A DNA stretch of 16,185 nucleotides from an uncultured Elusimicrobiales bacterium (GCA_934662565.1 CAKUKI010000008.1:1-16185), one strand, 5' to 3'; counted from the first letter of the stretch, positions 1 through 5,977 are shown. Notes: generated from the sequence alone by a model not told the origin. Program-made: numbers and translations.

Positions 1-77
1 AAGCAGTTGGTGTACTCCGAGCAATATATAAAAAACCCCGCTATAAAGCGGGGCTTTTTATATATTTGCGCTCGGCG
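1..77. repeat. 77-bp direct repeat, copy A (terminator plus tRNA 3'-end fragment)
   Basis: Identical base for base to 219-295. It holds the right arm of a GTACACCAA/TTGGTGTAC dyad (cut by the window edge), the strong hairpin at 25-64, and the last 11 bases of the tRNA-Arg gene read on the minus strand. Unlike copy B it does not continue into a tRNA: after base 77 the sequences diverge at once. The true repeat may extend left of the window. Confidence 0.9.
25..64. terminator. Bidirectional hairpin terminator, copy A
   Basis: Arms 25-42 and 47-64 pair with one A-C mismatch around a 4-base ATAA loop. The core is CCCCGCT/AGCGGGG, flanked by AAAAA/TTTTT and TATAT/ATATA. T-runs lie on the 3' side in either direction, so it could stop transcription from both sides. 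It is the twin of the hairpin at 243-282. Confidence 0.7.
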
Positions 78-218
78 TTGGAGCCCCCTGCGGTATTTTT
101 ACTGACGTAAAAATCCTCCGGGCCGGGCCTCGCGGTTTTTGCCTTGCGCGAGAGGTTTACCCTTTTTTATGCGCGCAAACAAAAACATCGCTCCGGCCTT
201 CGACTCCCGACGTACACC
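78..218. other. Gene-free spacer between the two 77-bp repeats
   Basis: No convincing gene is present. It contains several small dyads: ATTTTTAC at 95-102 pairs with GTAAAAAT at 107-114, and a CTCGCG/CGCGAG pair lies at about 129-153. Bases 199-208 (TTCGACTCCC) are the exact complement of 295-304, which is the T-arm of the tRNA-Arg gene. The stretch therefore looks like rearranged tRNA-derived or repeat DNA. Its origin is inferred. Confidence 0.5.
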
Positions 219-295
219 AAGCAGTTGGTGTACTCCGAGCAATATATAAAAAACCCCGCTATAAAGCGGGGCTTTTTATATATTTGCGCTCGGCG
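219..295. repeat. 77-bp direct repeat, copy B (overlaps the tRNA-Arg 3' end)
   Basis: Identical to 1-77. Just to its left a perfect 9-bp dyad is complete (212-220 and 225-233, loop GCAG). The repeat then runs through the terminator hairpin and 11 bases into the 3' end of the tRNA-Arg gene (285-295). CCGAGC at 235-240 can also pair with GCTCGG at 288-293, enclosing the whole hairpin. Confidence 0.9.
243..282. terminator. Terminator of tRNA-Arg (bidirectional hairpin, copy B)
   Basis: Arms 243-260 and 265-282 pair with a single mismatch. The core is a 7-bp GC-rich stem flanked by A and T runs. It begins three bases beyond the 3' end of the minus-strand tRNA, so it is well placed to end that transcript. 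Its symmetry would also allow it to act from the other side. Confidence 0.8.
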
Positions 296-356
296 GGAGT
301 CGAACCCACATTTCCAGCTTCGGAGGCTGACGCTCTATCCATTGAACTACGAGCGC
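285..356 (-). tRNA. tRNA-Arg (anticodon CCG)
   Basis: On the minus strand the sequence folds into a full cloverleaf. The acceptor is GCGCTCG (350-356) with CGAGCGC (286-292), with discriminator A at 285. The anticodon stem is TCAGC/GCTGG with loop CTCCGAA, giving anticodon CCG for the CGG codon. The T-arm is GTGGG-TTCGACT-CCCGC. CCA is not encoded. Both the repeat and the terminator follow immediately. Confidence is high because all arms and the invariant TTC are present. Confidence 0.93.
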
Positions 357-377
357 GATAAAGCGGTTGTTTCTTTT

Positions 378-383
378 ATTCTA
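378..383 (-). promoter_or_regulatory. Possible -10 box of tRNA-Arg
   Basis: On the minus strand these bases read TAGAAT. A start about seven bases downstream would give a leader of roughly 15 bases before the tRNA at 356. No good -35 hexamer is seen at 16-18 bp spacing, so the call is weak. Confidence 0.3.
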
Positions 384-551
384 CAAAATTATGCGTGGGC
401 GTGGTTAAATTCCCAAAAACTAACCCTTCCTAAATTTCGCGCGGGGCCATTTTGCGGCATGGGGTGCGCAGCGTGCCATTTTGCAGTGCGCGCGCAGGGC
501 CTTTTACAGTATTCGCGCAAACTTGTATCCATTTGTTGGTAAGGCCGTTGG

Positions 552-574
552 AAAAAGCCCAAAAATCAGGCTTT
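552..574 (-). terminator. Weak terminator of the NhaC-family gene
   Basis: On the minus strand AAAGCC (569-574) pairs with GGCTTT (554-559) and the second arm merges into a run of five T. The 6-bp stem overlaps the stop codon and the loop is nine bases, so it is a modest candidate. Confidence 0.4.
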
Positions 575-1876
575 GGCGGTTTCCGGGCGCGCACGGAATT
601 TGCGCGGAAGCCCAAACCCAATAGCTAGCAGTGCCCCCGCACCCAACAAGTACGGGTAATACAGGTATTGCATAATGCTAATGGGGGAAAGCCCCGTCAG
701 GCTGGCGGCCATTAGCAGTTGTGCGCCGTAGGGAATCATCCCTTGCACAAAGCAGGAAAAAATATCCAACAAGCTGGCGGAGCGGTTCGGCGCCACCTTA
801 AAACGGTCCGCAATTTCTTTGGCAATCGGGCCGGCCATAATCAGGGCGATTGTATTGTTGGCGGTGCACAAATTGGCAAAGCAAATAATGCCCGCAATAC
901 TCAGTTCCGCCCCTTTCTGCCCGCGGATGCGTTGGGTCAGTTTTTGGATAATCCACGCCAGCCCGCCGCCGGTGCGTATCATTTCCAGCATACCGCCCGC
1001 TAGCAGGGTGACGATAATCAGCTCGCCCATGCCGGTTATTCCGGCCCCCATGGAAACCGTCCACTCCCAAATACCAAAACTGCCCAAACACAGGCCCAAC
1101 ACGCCCGAAAGCACCGTGCCCAACAGTAAAACCACCAATACATTTACGCCCATCACCGCGGCCCCCAGTACCACCAAATACGGCAAAACTTTTAGCCATT
1201 CCACGTGGGCGGGCTCAAAAGCATTGGTTGCCCCGCTGCCCAGTAAAATATATAGTAGCGTGGTAATGAACGCCAGCGGCATAACAATCTTAAAATTGGT
1301 TTTGAATTTGTCCGACATTTTGCACCCTTGTGTGCGGGTGGCCACAATGGTAGTATCGGAAATGAACGAGAGGTTATCCCCAAACATAGCACCCCCCACG
1401 GTGGCGGCAATTACCAAGGCCGGATTTAAGCCCGTTTTGGCGGCAATCCCCGCCGCTACCGGGGCCAAGGCAACAATCGTGCCGACGGACGTTCCCACCG
1501 AAACACTAATCACGCACGCGGCTAAAAAAATACCGGCCGCCAGCACGTTGCCCGGCAAGACGGAAAGCGTCAAATTGACGGTGGCATCCACCGCGCCCAT
1601 GGCTTTGGTGGTTTGCGCAAACGCGCCCGCCAGAATGAAAATAAGCACCATGAGCATAATGTTGGGGTTCGCCGCCCCTTGGCAGAAAGTTTCTATCCGT
1701 TTATGTAGGTTGCCTTTTTTAGCCATGGCCACCGCCACAATGGAAGAAATAACAAAAGCTACCGTAATGGGCATTTTGTAAAAGTCGCCCGCCAAAATGG
1801 AAACGACCAAATAGGAAATTAAAAATACGCCCAGCGGTACTAATGCATAGGCATTGGGTTTGATATCTGTTTGCAT
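566..1876 (-). CDS. NhaC-family Na+/H+ antiporter
   Basis: An integral inner-membrane protein of 436 residues, almost entirely hydrophobic helices. The family exchanges external or internal H+ for Na+; some members instead move organic substrates (malate/lactate, lysine or tyrosine), so the exact substrate is open. Family signatures seen are GTSVGTIVA near residues 128-136 and the stretch GDNLSFISDTTIVA near 166-179, followed by the NF-IVMP segment. I chose the ATG at 1876 because AAGGAA lies a few bases upstream on the minus strand and the protein then begins MQTDIKPNAY. An in-frame ATG at 1912 would add 12 residues but has no ribosome site. It is transcribed divergently from cinA. Confidence 0.87.
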   Translation of the reverse strand: MQTDIKPNAYALVPLGVFLISYLVVSILAGDFYKMPITVAFVISSIVAVAMAKKGNLHKRIETFCQGAANPNIMLMVLIFILAGAFAQTTKAMGAVDATVNLTLSVLPGNVLAAGIFLAACVISVSVGTSVGTIVALAPVAAGIAAKTGLNPALVIAATVGGAMFGDNLSFISDTTIVATRTQGCKMSDKFKTNFKIVMPLAFITTLLYILLGSGATNAFEPAHVEWLKVLPYLVVLGAAVMGVNVLVVLLLGTVLSGVLGLCLGSFGIWEWTVSMGAGITGMGELIIVTLLAGGMLEMIRTGGGLAWIIQKLTQRIRGQKGAELSIAGIICFANLCTANNTIALIMAGPIAKEIADRFKVAPNRSASLLDIFSCFVQGMIPYGAQLLMAASLTGLSPISIMQYLYYPYLLGAGALLAIGFGLPRKFRARPETAKA

Positions 1877-1936
1877 GGATTCCTTGGGGCGGCCTTGCGG
1901 GTAAAACTGCATGCCGCCGCGTAAAATTACTTATAT

Positions 1937-1942
1937 ATTATA
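1937..1942 (-). promoter_or_regulatory. Possible -10 box of the antiporter gene
   Basis: The minus strand reads TATAAT, a perfect -10 consensus, about 60 bases upstream of the chosen start at 1876. No convincing -35 hexamer is seen at the right distance. It lies in the divergent spacer shared with cinA. Confidence 0.4.
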
Positions 1943-1995
1943 TGAAATTTACCCCCTGTTCCGCCCCAAACGTGCCGGACGGGGCCAAAAAATCA

Positions 1996-2001
1996 TACAA
2001 T
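1996..2001 (+). promoter_or_regulatory. Possible -10 box giving a leaderless cinA mRNA
   Basis: TACAAT lies six bases before the cinA ATG at 2008. Transcription starting at the usual distance would begin at or next to the ATG. No Shine-Dalgarno sequence precedes this start, which agrees with a leaderless transcript. No good -35 match is visible. Confidence 0.35.
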
Positions 2002-2007
2002 AAAAGT

Positions 2008-3243
2008 ATGAAAGCCGCTATTATTACCATTGGGGATGAAATTCTGCTCGGGCAGATTACGGACACCAACTCCCGCTTTATTGCGCGGGAACTGGCCGCG
2101 CTGGGTGTGGAAACCGTGGAAATGTTTACGGTTGCCGACGAACAAGCCGCCATTGTGCGCGCGTTGGATACGGCCTTTTTGCGGGCCGATTTGCTGTTTA
2201 TTACCGGTGGGCTTGGCCCCACAAAGGACGATTTAACCAAAAAAACATTGGCCGAATATTTCCATACACCGCTGGTGTTTAACCCGCAGGTGTACGGCTG
2301 GCTGGAGGAAATGCTCCTGCCGCGGCGGGGGGAAATAAACGCTTATAACAAAAGTCAGGCCGTTTTGCCGCAAGATTGCACCGTTTTACGCAACCGCAAA
2401 GGCACGGCCAGCGGTATGTGGTTTGAAAAAGACGGCCGGATTGCCGTTTCTCTCCCCGGTGTTCCGTTTGAAATGGAACACCTGATGACGGACGAAGTAC
2501 GGCCGCTTTTGCGGCAAAAATGCGGTGAGAAACTGCTTGCTTACCGCCTGTTGCACGTTTTTAATATCCCGGAGGCGGAGTTAGCCATGCGCTTACAATC
2601 GTTTGAGGCGCAACTCCCCGCCGGAGTGGGCCTTGCGTATTTGCCGTCTGTGGACGAAGTAAAACTCCGCGTGACGGCCAAAGGCTCGGCCCTGCCGCTA
2701 CTGGACGGACAAACCGAAAAATTAAAAACCTGTTTACAGGGGTTGCACTTTACGGAGGGGGAAACGTCCGGCTTGGTGGAGCGGTTGGCCGCCGTGTTTA
2801 CGCAAAAAAAATTGACATTAGCCAGTGCCGAAAGCTGCACCGGTGGAAACATCGCGCATTTGATTACCGCTTTGTCCGGTGCCAGCAATTATTATTTGGG
2901 CGGGGTGGTTTCTTATGCCAATCAGGTAAAATCCGGCGTGTTGGGCGTCAGCACGGACGATTTGAAAACCCACGGCGCGGTAAGTGAGCCGGTAGCCAAG
3001 CAAATGGCCGCCGGAGCGCGGCGGGTGACGGGGGCGGATTGGGCCGTTTCCACTACCGGCATAGCGGGCCCCAGCGGCGGCACGCCGGAAAAACCCGTCG
3101 GCACGGTGTGGATTGGCTTAGCGGGTCCGCACGGCGTGGAAGCGCGCAAGTTTTTGTTTTCGTCCACGCGGGAGCGCAATATCGGTAAGGCCTCCGCGCA
3201 GGCGTTGGAATGGGTGCTGTCTGCCGTTTTGAAAACCAAATAA
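2008..3243 (+). CDS. cinA: CinA: competence/damage-inducible protein, NMN amidohydrolase
   Basis: A 411-residue cytoplasmic protein with the usual two-domain CinA layout. The N-terminal molybdopterin-binding-like (COG1058) domain, about residues 1-170, opens with MKAAIITIGDEILLG and has GGLGPTKDD at 67-75. The C-terminal PncC-type domain, about 250-411, has AESCTGG with the likely catalytic Ser276, then SYANQVK and TGIAGPSGG at 350-358. The PncC domain deamidates nicotinamide mononucleotide to nicotinate mononucleotide in pyridine-nucleotide salvage; the N-terminal domain of relatives acts on ADP-ribose. I chose 2008 rather than an in-frame ATG at 1942, because the family starts here and the extra 22 residues are not family-like. 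The next gene starts 13 bases after the stop, so they are probably one operon. Confidence 0.95.
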   Translation: MKAAIITIGDEILLGQITDTNSRFIARELAALGVETVEMFTVADEQAAIVRALDTAFLRADLLFITGGLGPTKDDLTKKTLAEYFHTPLVFNPQVYGWLEEMLLPRRGEINAYNKSQAVLPQDCTVLRNRKGTASGMWFEKDGRIAVSLPGVPFEMEHLMTDEVRPLLRQKCGEKLLAYRLLHVFNIPEAELAMRLQSFEAQLPAGVGLAYLPSVDEVKLRVTAKGSALPLLDGQTEKLKTCLQGLHFTEGETSGLVERLAAVFTQKKLTLASAESCTGGNIAHLITALSGASNYYLGGVVSYANQVKSGVLGVSTDDLKTHGAVSEPVAKQMAAGARRVTGADWAVSTTGIAGPSGGTPEKPVGTVWIGLAGPHGVEARKFLFSSTRERNIGKASAQALEWVLSAVLKTK

Positions 3244-3256
3244 GGAGATATTAAAA

Positions 3257-4081
3257 ATGACTTTATGGCAAGAAATTTATAATTTAGGTATTGTGCCGCT
3301 TATCGGCAAGGTAAGTCCGGCGGAAGCGGGCGATTTGGCCCGCGCGTTGGCGCAAGGGGGCTTAACGGCCGCCGCCATTACGTTATCCGGCGAAAAGGAC
3401 GTCCAACAAGCCCGCGCTATGGCGGGTGCGGTGAGCGGTTTTAAGGTGTTTGCGTATGCCGTCAACGAGGCCGAATCGGCCCGCCGTGCGGTGGCGGCCG
3501 GAGTGTGCAGCGTGTTTACGCAAAGCGCGGACGAAGCCGTCTTGCAGCCGTTGGCTCAAGCGGGGGTGGAATGTTTGCCGGTGCCGTCGGTTGTAAAATT
3601 TGCCAAATTGGCCGATTATTTTTCTTGTGGGCGTGTGGCGGCCTGTTTGTGTCCGGACTTGGAAACGCAGGAATTACTGGGCGAGTCCTATTTTGATGCC
3701 GTCGTGCGCCGTACCCGCCAAGCGGTAAGTGCCATGTTGGGGTTTGATTTACGCCATGTGGGCATTAATCAGCCGGATGCGGAGGCGTCCGCCCGCACCG
3801 CCGGAGCGTTTGAAAGTTTATTCGGTTTTACCCGTACGGACCGCGGCGGCGCGTATTTTGCCGGAGAAGTGGTGGAAGTAATGAAAAAGAAATTTTACGG
3901 CGAACACGGACACATTGCCGTGGCAACCAATGATGCCGGACGCGCGGCGTATTTTTTGCAGAAGCAAGGCGCGGTGTTTAACTGGCAAAGTGCGGGGTAT
4001 GAGCCGGACGGCAGTTTGCGGGTGGTGTATTTGGCAAAAGAGATTGGAGGATTTGCGGTACACATTTTGCAACGGCCGTGA
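3257..4081 (+). CDS. KDPG/KHG aldolase-like protein fused to a VOC domain, aldolase site degenerate
   Basis: A 274-residue cytoplasmic protein. Residues 1-140 follow the KDPG/KHG aldolase barrel (IYNLGIVPLIGK at the start, ALAQGGL near 30-36, RAVAAGV near 77-83). Residues about 160-274 form a VOC domain (DLRHVGINQP, FAGEVVEVM, GHIAVATND, GGFAVHI), as in fused members of the family. The family normally splits 2-keto-3-deoxy-6-phosphogluconate or 4-hydroxy-2-oxoglutarate. Here the Schiff-base lysine motif (K-F-F-P-A-E in relatives) reads AACLCPD near 128-134, and the glutamate of the E-V-T motif is replaced (AAITLSG near 39-45). The enzyme is probably not an aldolase; a binding or VOC role is possible. 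AAGGAG ends nine bases before the ATG. A repeat begins right after the stop. Confidence 0.8.
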   Translation: MTLWQEIYNLGIVPLIGKVSPAEAGDLARALAQGGLTAAAITLSGEKDVQQARAMAGAVSGFKVFAYAVNEAESARRAVAAGVCSVFTQSADEAVLQPLAQAGVECLPVPSVVKFAKLADYFSCGRVAACLCPDLETQELLGESYFDAVVRRTRQAVSAMLGFDLRHVGINQPDAEASARTAGAFESLFGFTRTDRGGAYFAGEVVEVMKKKFYGEHGHIAVATNDAGRAAYFLQKQGAVFNWQSAGYEPDGSLRVVYLAKEIGGFAVHILQRP

Positions 4082-4199
4082 TGATAACGGCTGTTGGTAA
4101 GATTTAGAGATTAACGCACAGAAAGCAAAATAACATTTTGCTTTCTGTTTGCGTTTAACGGGCATACCATTTTCCAAATTTAAGCCCTTTTGTGCCGCT
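4082..4199 (+). repeat. Dispersed hairpin repeat, copy R1
   Basis: It starts TGATAAC...CTGTTGGTAAG directly after the stop codon of the aldolase-like gene. It contains a 13-bp perfect stem (4119-4131 with 4135-4147, loop AAC), outer arms TTAACGCA/GCGTTTAA, and a tail (CCAAATTTAAGCCC, then TTTTGTGCCGC). Related copies lie at 4340-4442 and 16096-16185. The stem differs from theirs at four positions, and each change is matched on the other arm. It may act as a terminator or an mRNA 3'-end protector, which is inferred. Confidence 0.8.
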
Positions 4200-4239
4200 T
4201 TTGTGCTTGGAGCCCTTGCAGGCTACCGCGCACAAACTA

Positions 4240-4270
4240 GCGGCGCAAAATCATCTTAAATTTGAAAAAT
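4240..4270 (-). repeat. Inverted partial copy of the repeat tail
   Basis: Read on the minus strand it gives CAAATTTAAG followed by a T-rich stretch and GCGCCGC. This matches the tail of R1 at 4170-4199 in opposite orientation with several mismatches. Together with R1's tail it makes an imperfect dyad of about 100 bp. Further left-end-like sequence (GTTGGTAG on the minus strand) follows near 4275-4283. The central hairpin is missing. Confidence 0.6.
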
Positions 4271-4339
4271 CATGCTACCAACACTTACTCTTGTACTGCT
4301 CTGCACGGCAACGCTAAGGCAGAACGGCGGGCGGCATTT

Positions 4340-4442
4340 GGTAAGCGGGGATTTTAATGCGCGGGGAACAAAATAATATTTTGTTCCCCGTTCGCATTTA
4401 ATGGGCAAACAATTTTCCAAATTTAAGCCCTTTTGTGCCGCC
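4340..4442 (+). repeat. Dispersed hairpin repeat, copy R2
   Basis: It begins GGTAAGCGGGG and contains a 13-bp perfect stem (4362-4374 with 4378-4390, loop AAT) inside outer arms TTAATGCG/CGCATTTAA. The tail CCAAATTTAAGCCCTTTTG then TGCCGCC matches R1. Against R3 at 16110-16185 it differs at only about five of 76 positions. It lacks the TGATAAC left end seen in R1 and R3. Confidence 0.85.
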
Positions 4443-4463
4443 TTTAGGCTTATGTAGCAGTTC

Positions 4464-4480
4464 TTGGGGCGGCGCCCCAA
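4464..4480. repeat. Small GC-rich hairpin
   Basis: TTGGGGC (4464-4470) and GCCCCAA (4474-4480) pair perfectly around a 3-base loop. It lies just after repeat R2. No T-run follows, so it is not a classical terminator. Function is unknown. Confidence 0.6.
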
Positions 4481-4486
4481 ACCCGC

Positions 4487-4516
4487 CCTTCTTTTTCTCA
4501 TTGCAGAAAAAGAAGG
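4487..4516. repeat. Perfect 11-bp hairpin, possible terminator
   Basis: CCTTCTTTTTC (4487-4497) and GAAAAAGAAGG (4506-4516) pair perfectly around an 8-base loop. No gene points directly into it. It belongs to the structured spacer between the aldolase-like gene and the first pilin. Confidence 0.6.
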
Positions 4517-4536
4517 CAAAAAGGCTAGCCCCCTGG

Positions 4537-4641
4537 GAACCTATAAAACCTATTTTGAGCCGGGCGTTTTACAACTCCCTACGGTCAAACAAATAAAACG
4601 CCTTTATAATTCCGTTCAAAATAGGTTTTATAAGCAGGTTC
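4537..4641. repeat. Nested inverted repeats, about 105 nt, possible structured RNA or small mobile-element remnant
   Basis: Outer arms 4542-4558 and 4616-4632 are 17 bases long and perfectly complementary. They are extended by GAACC/GGTTC (4537-4541 and 4637-4641) with a small bulge. Inside, GGCGTTTTA (4563-4571) pairs with TAAAACGCC (4594-4602). The result is a long rod with an inner hairpin. No transposase or target-site duplication is evident. An open frame across it exists but overlaps the palindromes, and I do not regard it as a gene. Confidence 0.65.
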
Positions 4642-4792
4642 AAAAGGGGGCATTAAACGGCAAAACGGCAACGGCAGAAAACATAAAAATAAGAAAAACC
4701 ACTTAAAAATAAATGCCCGCCAAAAAAGTTTTGCGTGGAAAATATCCTTAAAAAATAAACAAATATCCTGTCGTTTTTTAATAGGGTTGTTT
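4642..4792. other. AT-rich leader region before the first pilin
   Basis: About 150 bases rich in A and T, with no gene, RNA gene or clear repeat seen. It ends in a run of eight T that forms the edge of the next palindrome. Confidence 0.5.
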
Positions 4793-4834
4793 TTTTTTGA
4801 TAAATTTTATTTATACATAAAATTTATCAAAAAA
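4793..4834. promoter_or_regulatory. Perfect 18-bp-arm palindrome at the pilin promoter, operator or terminator candidate
   Basis: Arms 4793-4810 and 4817-4834 are exact complements around the loop TTATAC. The loop and its right edge hold a possible -10 box (TATACA, 4812-4817), with a possible -35 (TTGTTT, 4787-4792) just outside. The right arm ends two bases before the GAGG ribosome site of the pilin gene. It could be a repressor site masking the promoter, a bidirectional terminator (T and A runs at the edges), or a 5' mRNA hairpin. The sequence alone does not decide between these. Confidence 0.6.
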
Positions 4835-4845
4835 TGAGGTATGTT

Positions 4846-5331
4846 ATGAAAAACGCAAATATAAGCCGTTTAGGCGGCTTTACGCTTATTGAGTTGTTGG
4901 TTGTCGTGCTGATTATCGGCATTTTAGCCAGCGTGGCGTTGCCGCAATACCAAAATGCGGTATTAAAGGCCCGCACCACGGAGGCCATTATCCAATTGCG
5001 CCACATCCGTGATGCCCAGCGGGAATATGCCCTAGCCAATGGAGCTCCGGCTGCAAACTGGAATGAATTGGGGTTGGACAATTTTTCCGGCGGCGGAGAA
5101 TCCCAATTCAGGGATTTTGCGTATGCTATAAACCCCGGTTTAGGGGGCGGTGAAGTACAGGCCCGGTATGTAAAAAGTCCTGCATTTTGGATTCAAATGT
5201 ATGTGTATGATGAACGCGTAGTTTGCTCCGCCGCTAAAAGTGACCAAGCCGCCAATAATTGGTGTAAAAAATATTCGCCGAACCCGCAACCTTGTCTAGA
5301 CGAGACATATGCTTGGTGCTATCCTTTATAA
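4846..5331 (+). CDS. Type IV pilin-like protein (prepilin)
   Basis: A 161-residue prepilin. After a 10-residue leader, Gly11-Phe12 forms the prepilin peptidase site, with Glu16 at position 5 of the mature chain and the hydrophobic helix FTLIELLVVVLIIGILAS, ending in ALPQYQNAVLKAR. The C-terminal head has four cysteines (127, 140, 150, 158), probably disulfide-bonded outside the membrane. I chose the ATG at 4846 because GAGG lies seven bases upstream; an ATG at 4834 would fall inside the upstream palindrome. Such short pilins serve as major or minor subunits of type IV pili or as pseudopilins of secretion systems, and no assembly gene is in view to tell which. It is convergent with the second pilin gene and shares its terminator. 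Confidence 0.9.
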   Translation: MKNANISRLGGFTLIELLVVVLIIGILASVALPQYQNAVLKARTTEAIIQLRHIRDAQREYALANGAPAANWNELGLDNFSGGGESQFRDFAYAINPGLGGGEVQARYVKSPAFWIQMYVYDERVVCSAAKSDQAANNWCKKYSPNPQPCLDETYAWCYPL

Positions 5332-5382
5332 ATGCATAAAAACCGCATTTTGAAAAATTGCGAAATGTTTTGATGGGTAAAA

Positions 5383-5411
5383 AAATACCGCGCTTTTTAA
5401 GCGCGGTATTT
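5383..5411. terminator. Bidirectional terminator between convergent pilin genes
   Basis: AAATACCGCGCTT (5383-5395) and AAGCGCGGTATTT (5399-5411) pair perfectly around TTT. A and T runs flank it on both sides. It lies 52 bases after one stop codon and 24 bases before the other, so it can end both transcripts. Confidence 0.9.
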
Positions 5412-5434
5412 ACATTTAGGCAAAGCGGGTAAAA

Positions 5435-5899
5435 CTAAAAGCCGTTGTCCGCCGCGTTTTTGCTACCGGCAATAGCAAAGCAAAATTTGGCACTTTCGTT
5501 GTTGGCATTATAGGTGCATTTGCGGGTCCATGTCACGCCACCGTCCGAGGTGGAGGTGACAATGCTGTATTTGGGTTCTGCTATGCGTTGGGCCGTAATG
5601 GTATAAGAGCCGGAAACGCTCAAGCAAAAGTTTTTGCCACCAAACCCACTGGTGCAGGAATTGTTTACAGGCAATTCAATATCCAATTTCTTCAAAGTGG
5701 CTGTGGTGTTGGGCCAAGTATCTTTTTGCAAGAAATACCGTTCCGCCGCATAGCGCAAAGAGCCGGAAAGCGTAAGGGCTTCCGTCGCGCGGGATTTTTC
5801 AATAGCGGTAGTGTATTGCGGCAAGGCCACTGCGGCCAATACGCCAATGATAAGTACAACTACCAACAGTTCAATAAGGGTGAAGCCTTTTGTGTTCAT
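5435..5899 (-). CDS. Type IV pilin-like protein (prepilin)
   Basis: A 154-residue prepilin with a very short leader, MNTKG, cut between Gly5 and Phe6. Glu10 is position 5 of the mature protein, and the helix FTLIELLVVVLIIGVLAAV is followed by ALPQYTTAIEKSRATEA. The head carries cysteines 82, 92, 128 and 140, likely as C-x9-C and C-x11-C loops. The ribosome site GAGGAGA precedes the ATG by about six bases. Its helix is nearly the same as that of the gene at 4846, but the head differs. It is transcribed toward that gene, from a promoter with TTGCAA and TATACT, and divergently from the Wzy/ligase-like gene. Confidence 0.92.
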   Translation of the reverse strand: MNTKGFTLIELLVVVLIIGVLAAVALPQYTTAIEKSRATEALTLSGSLRYAAERYFLQKDTWPNTTATLKKLDIELPVNNSCTSGFGGKNFCLSVSGSYTITAQRIAEPKYSIVTSTSDGGVTWTRKCTYNANNESAKFCFAIAGSKNAADNGF

Positions 5900-5938
5900 A
5901 AAATCTCCTCTACATTAAAAATAAATTGTTCAATACAT

Positions 5939-5966
5939 AGTATAGCAAAAAAGATTTATTTTGCAA
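5939..5966 (-). promoter_or_regulatory. Promoter of the second pilin gene
   Basis: On the minus strand TTGCAA (5961-5966) and TATACT (5939-5944) are separated by 16 bp. The start would lie about 35 bases upstream of the ATG at 5899. The same two hexamers, with 17-bp spacing, precede the RDD-pilin chimera gene. Confidence 0.65.
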
Positions 5967-5977
5967 TACCTTATCCG

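Noticed and set aside
1..295. CRISPR-like array
   Set aside because: Only two repeat copies, 218 bases apart, each holding a terminator hairpin and tRNA fragment. There are no regular spacers and no cas genes.
447..486. Short direct repeat of GCCATTTTGC
   Set aside because: Ten bases repeated once at 28-base spacing in a GC-rich spacer; no further copies or structure are evident.
144..542. Open frame of 132 codons on the plus strand
   Set aside because: It runs across the 77-bp repeat, the terminator hairpin and the antisense strand of the tRNA-Arg gene. No protein family is recognisable.
534..543. TGTTGGTAAG, a fourth possible copy of the hairpin repeat
   Set aside because: Only 10 bases match the repeat's left end. 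No hairpin or tail follows, so chance or a tiny remnant is as likely.
819..1781. Long 320-codon frame on the plus strand
   Set aside because: It lies opposite the antiporter gene, whose membrane helices and family motifs are clear on the other strand. The product is a Pro/Ala/Thr-rich shadow.
4256..4519. Open frame of 87 codons on the minus strand
   Set aside because: It crosses repeat R2 and the neighbouring hairpins. No ribosome site or domain is seen.
4464..4706. Open frame of 80 codons on the plus strand
   Set aside because: It is laid over three palindromes (4464-4480, 4487-4516, 4537-4641). The basic, low-complexity product follows from repeat structure, and no ribosome site precedes it.
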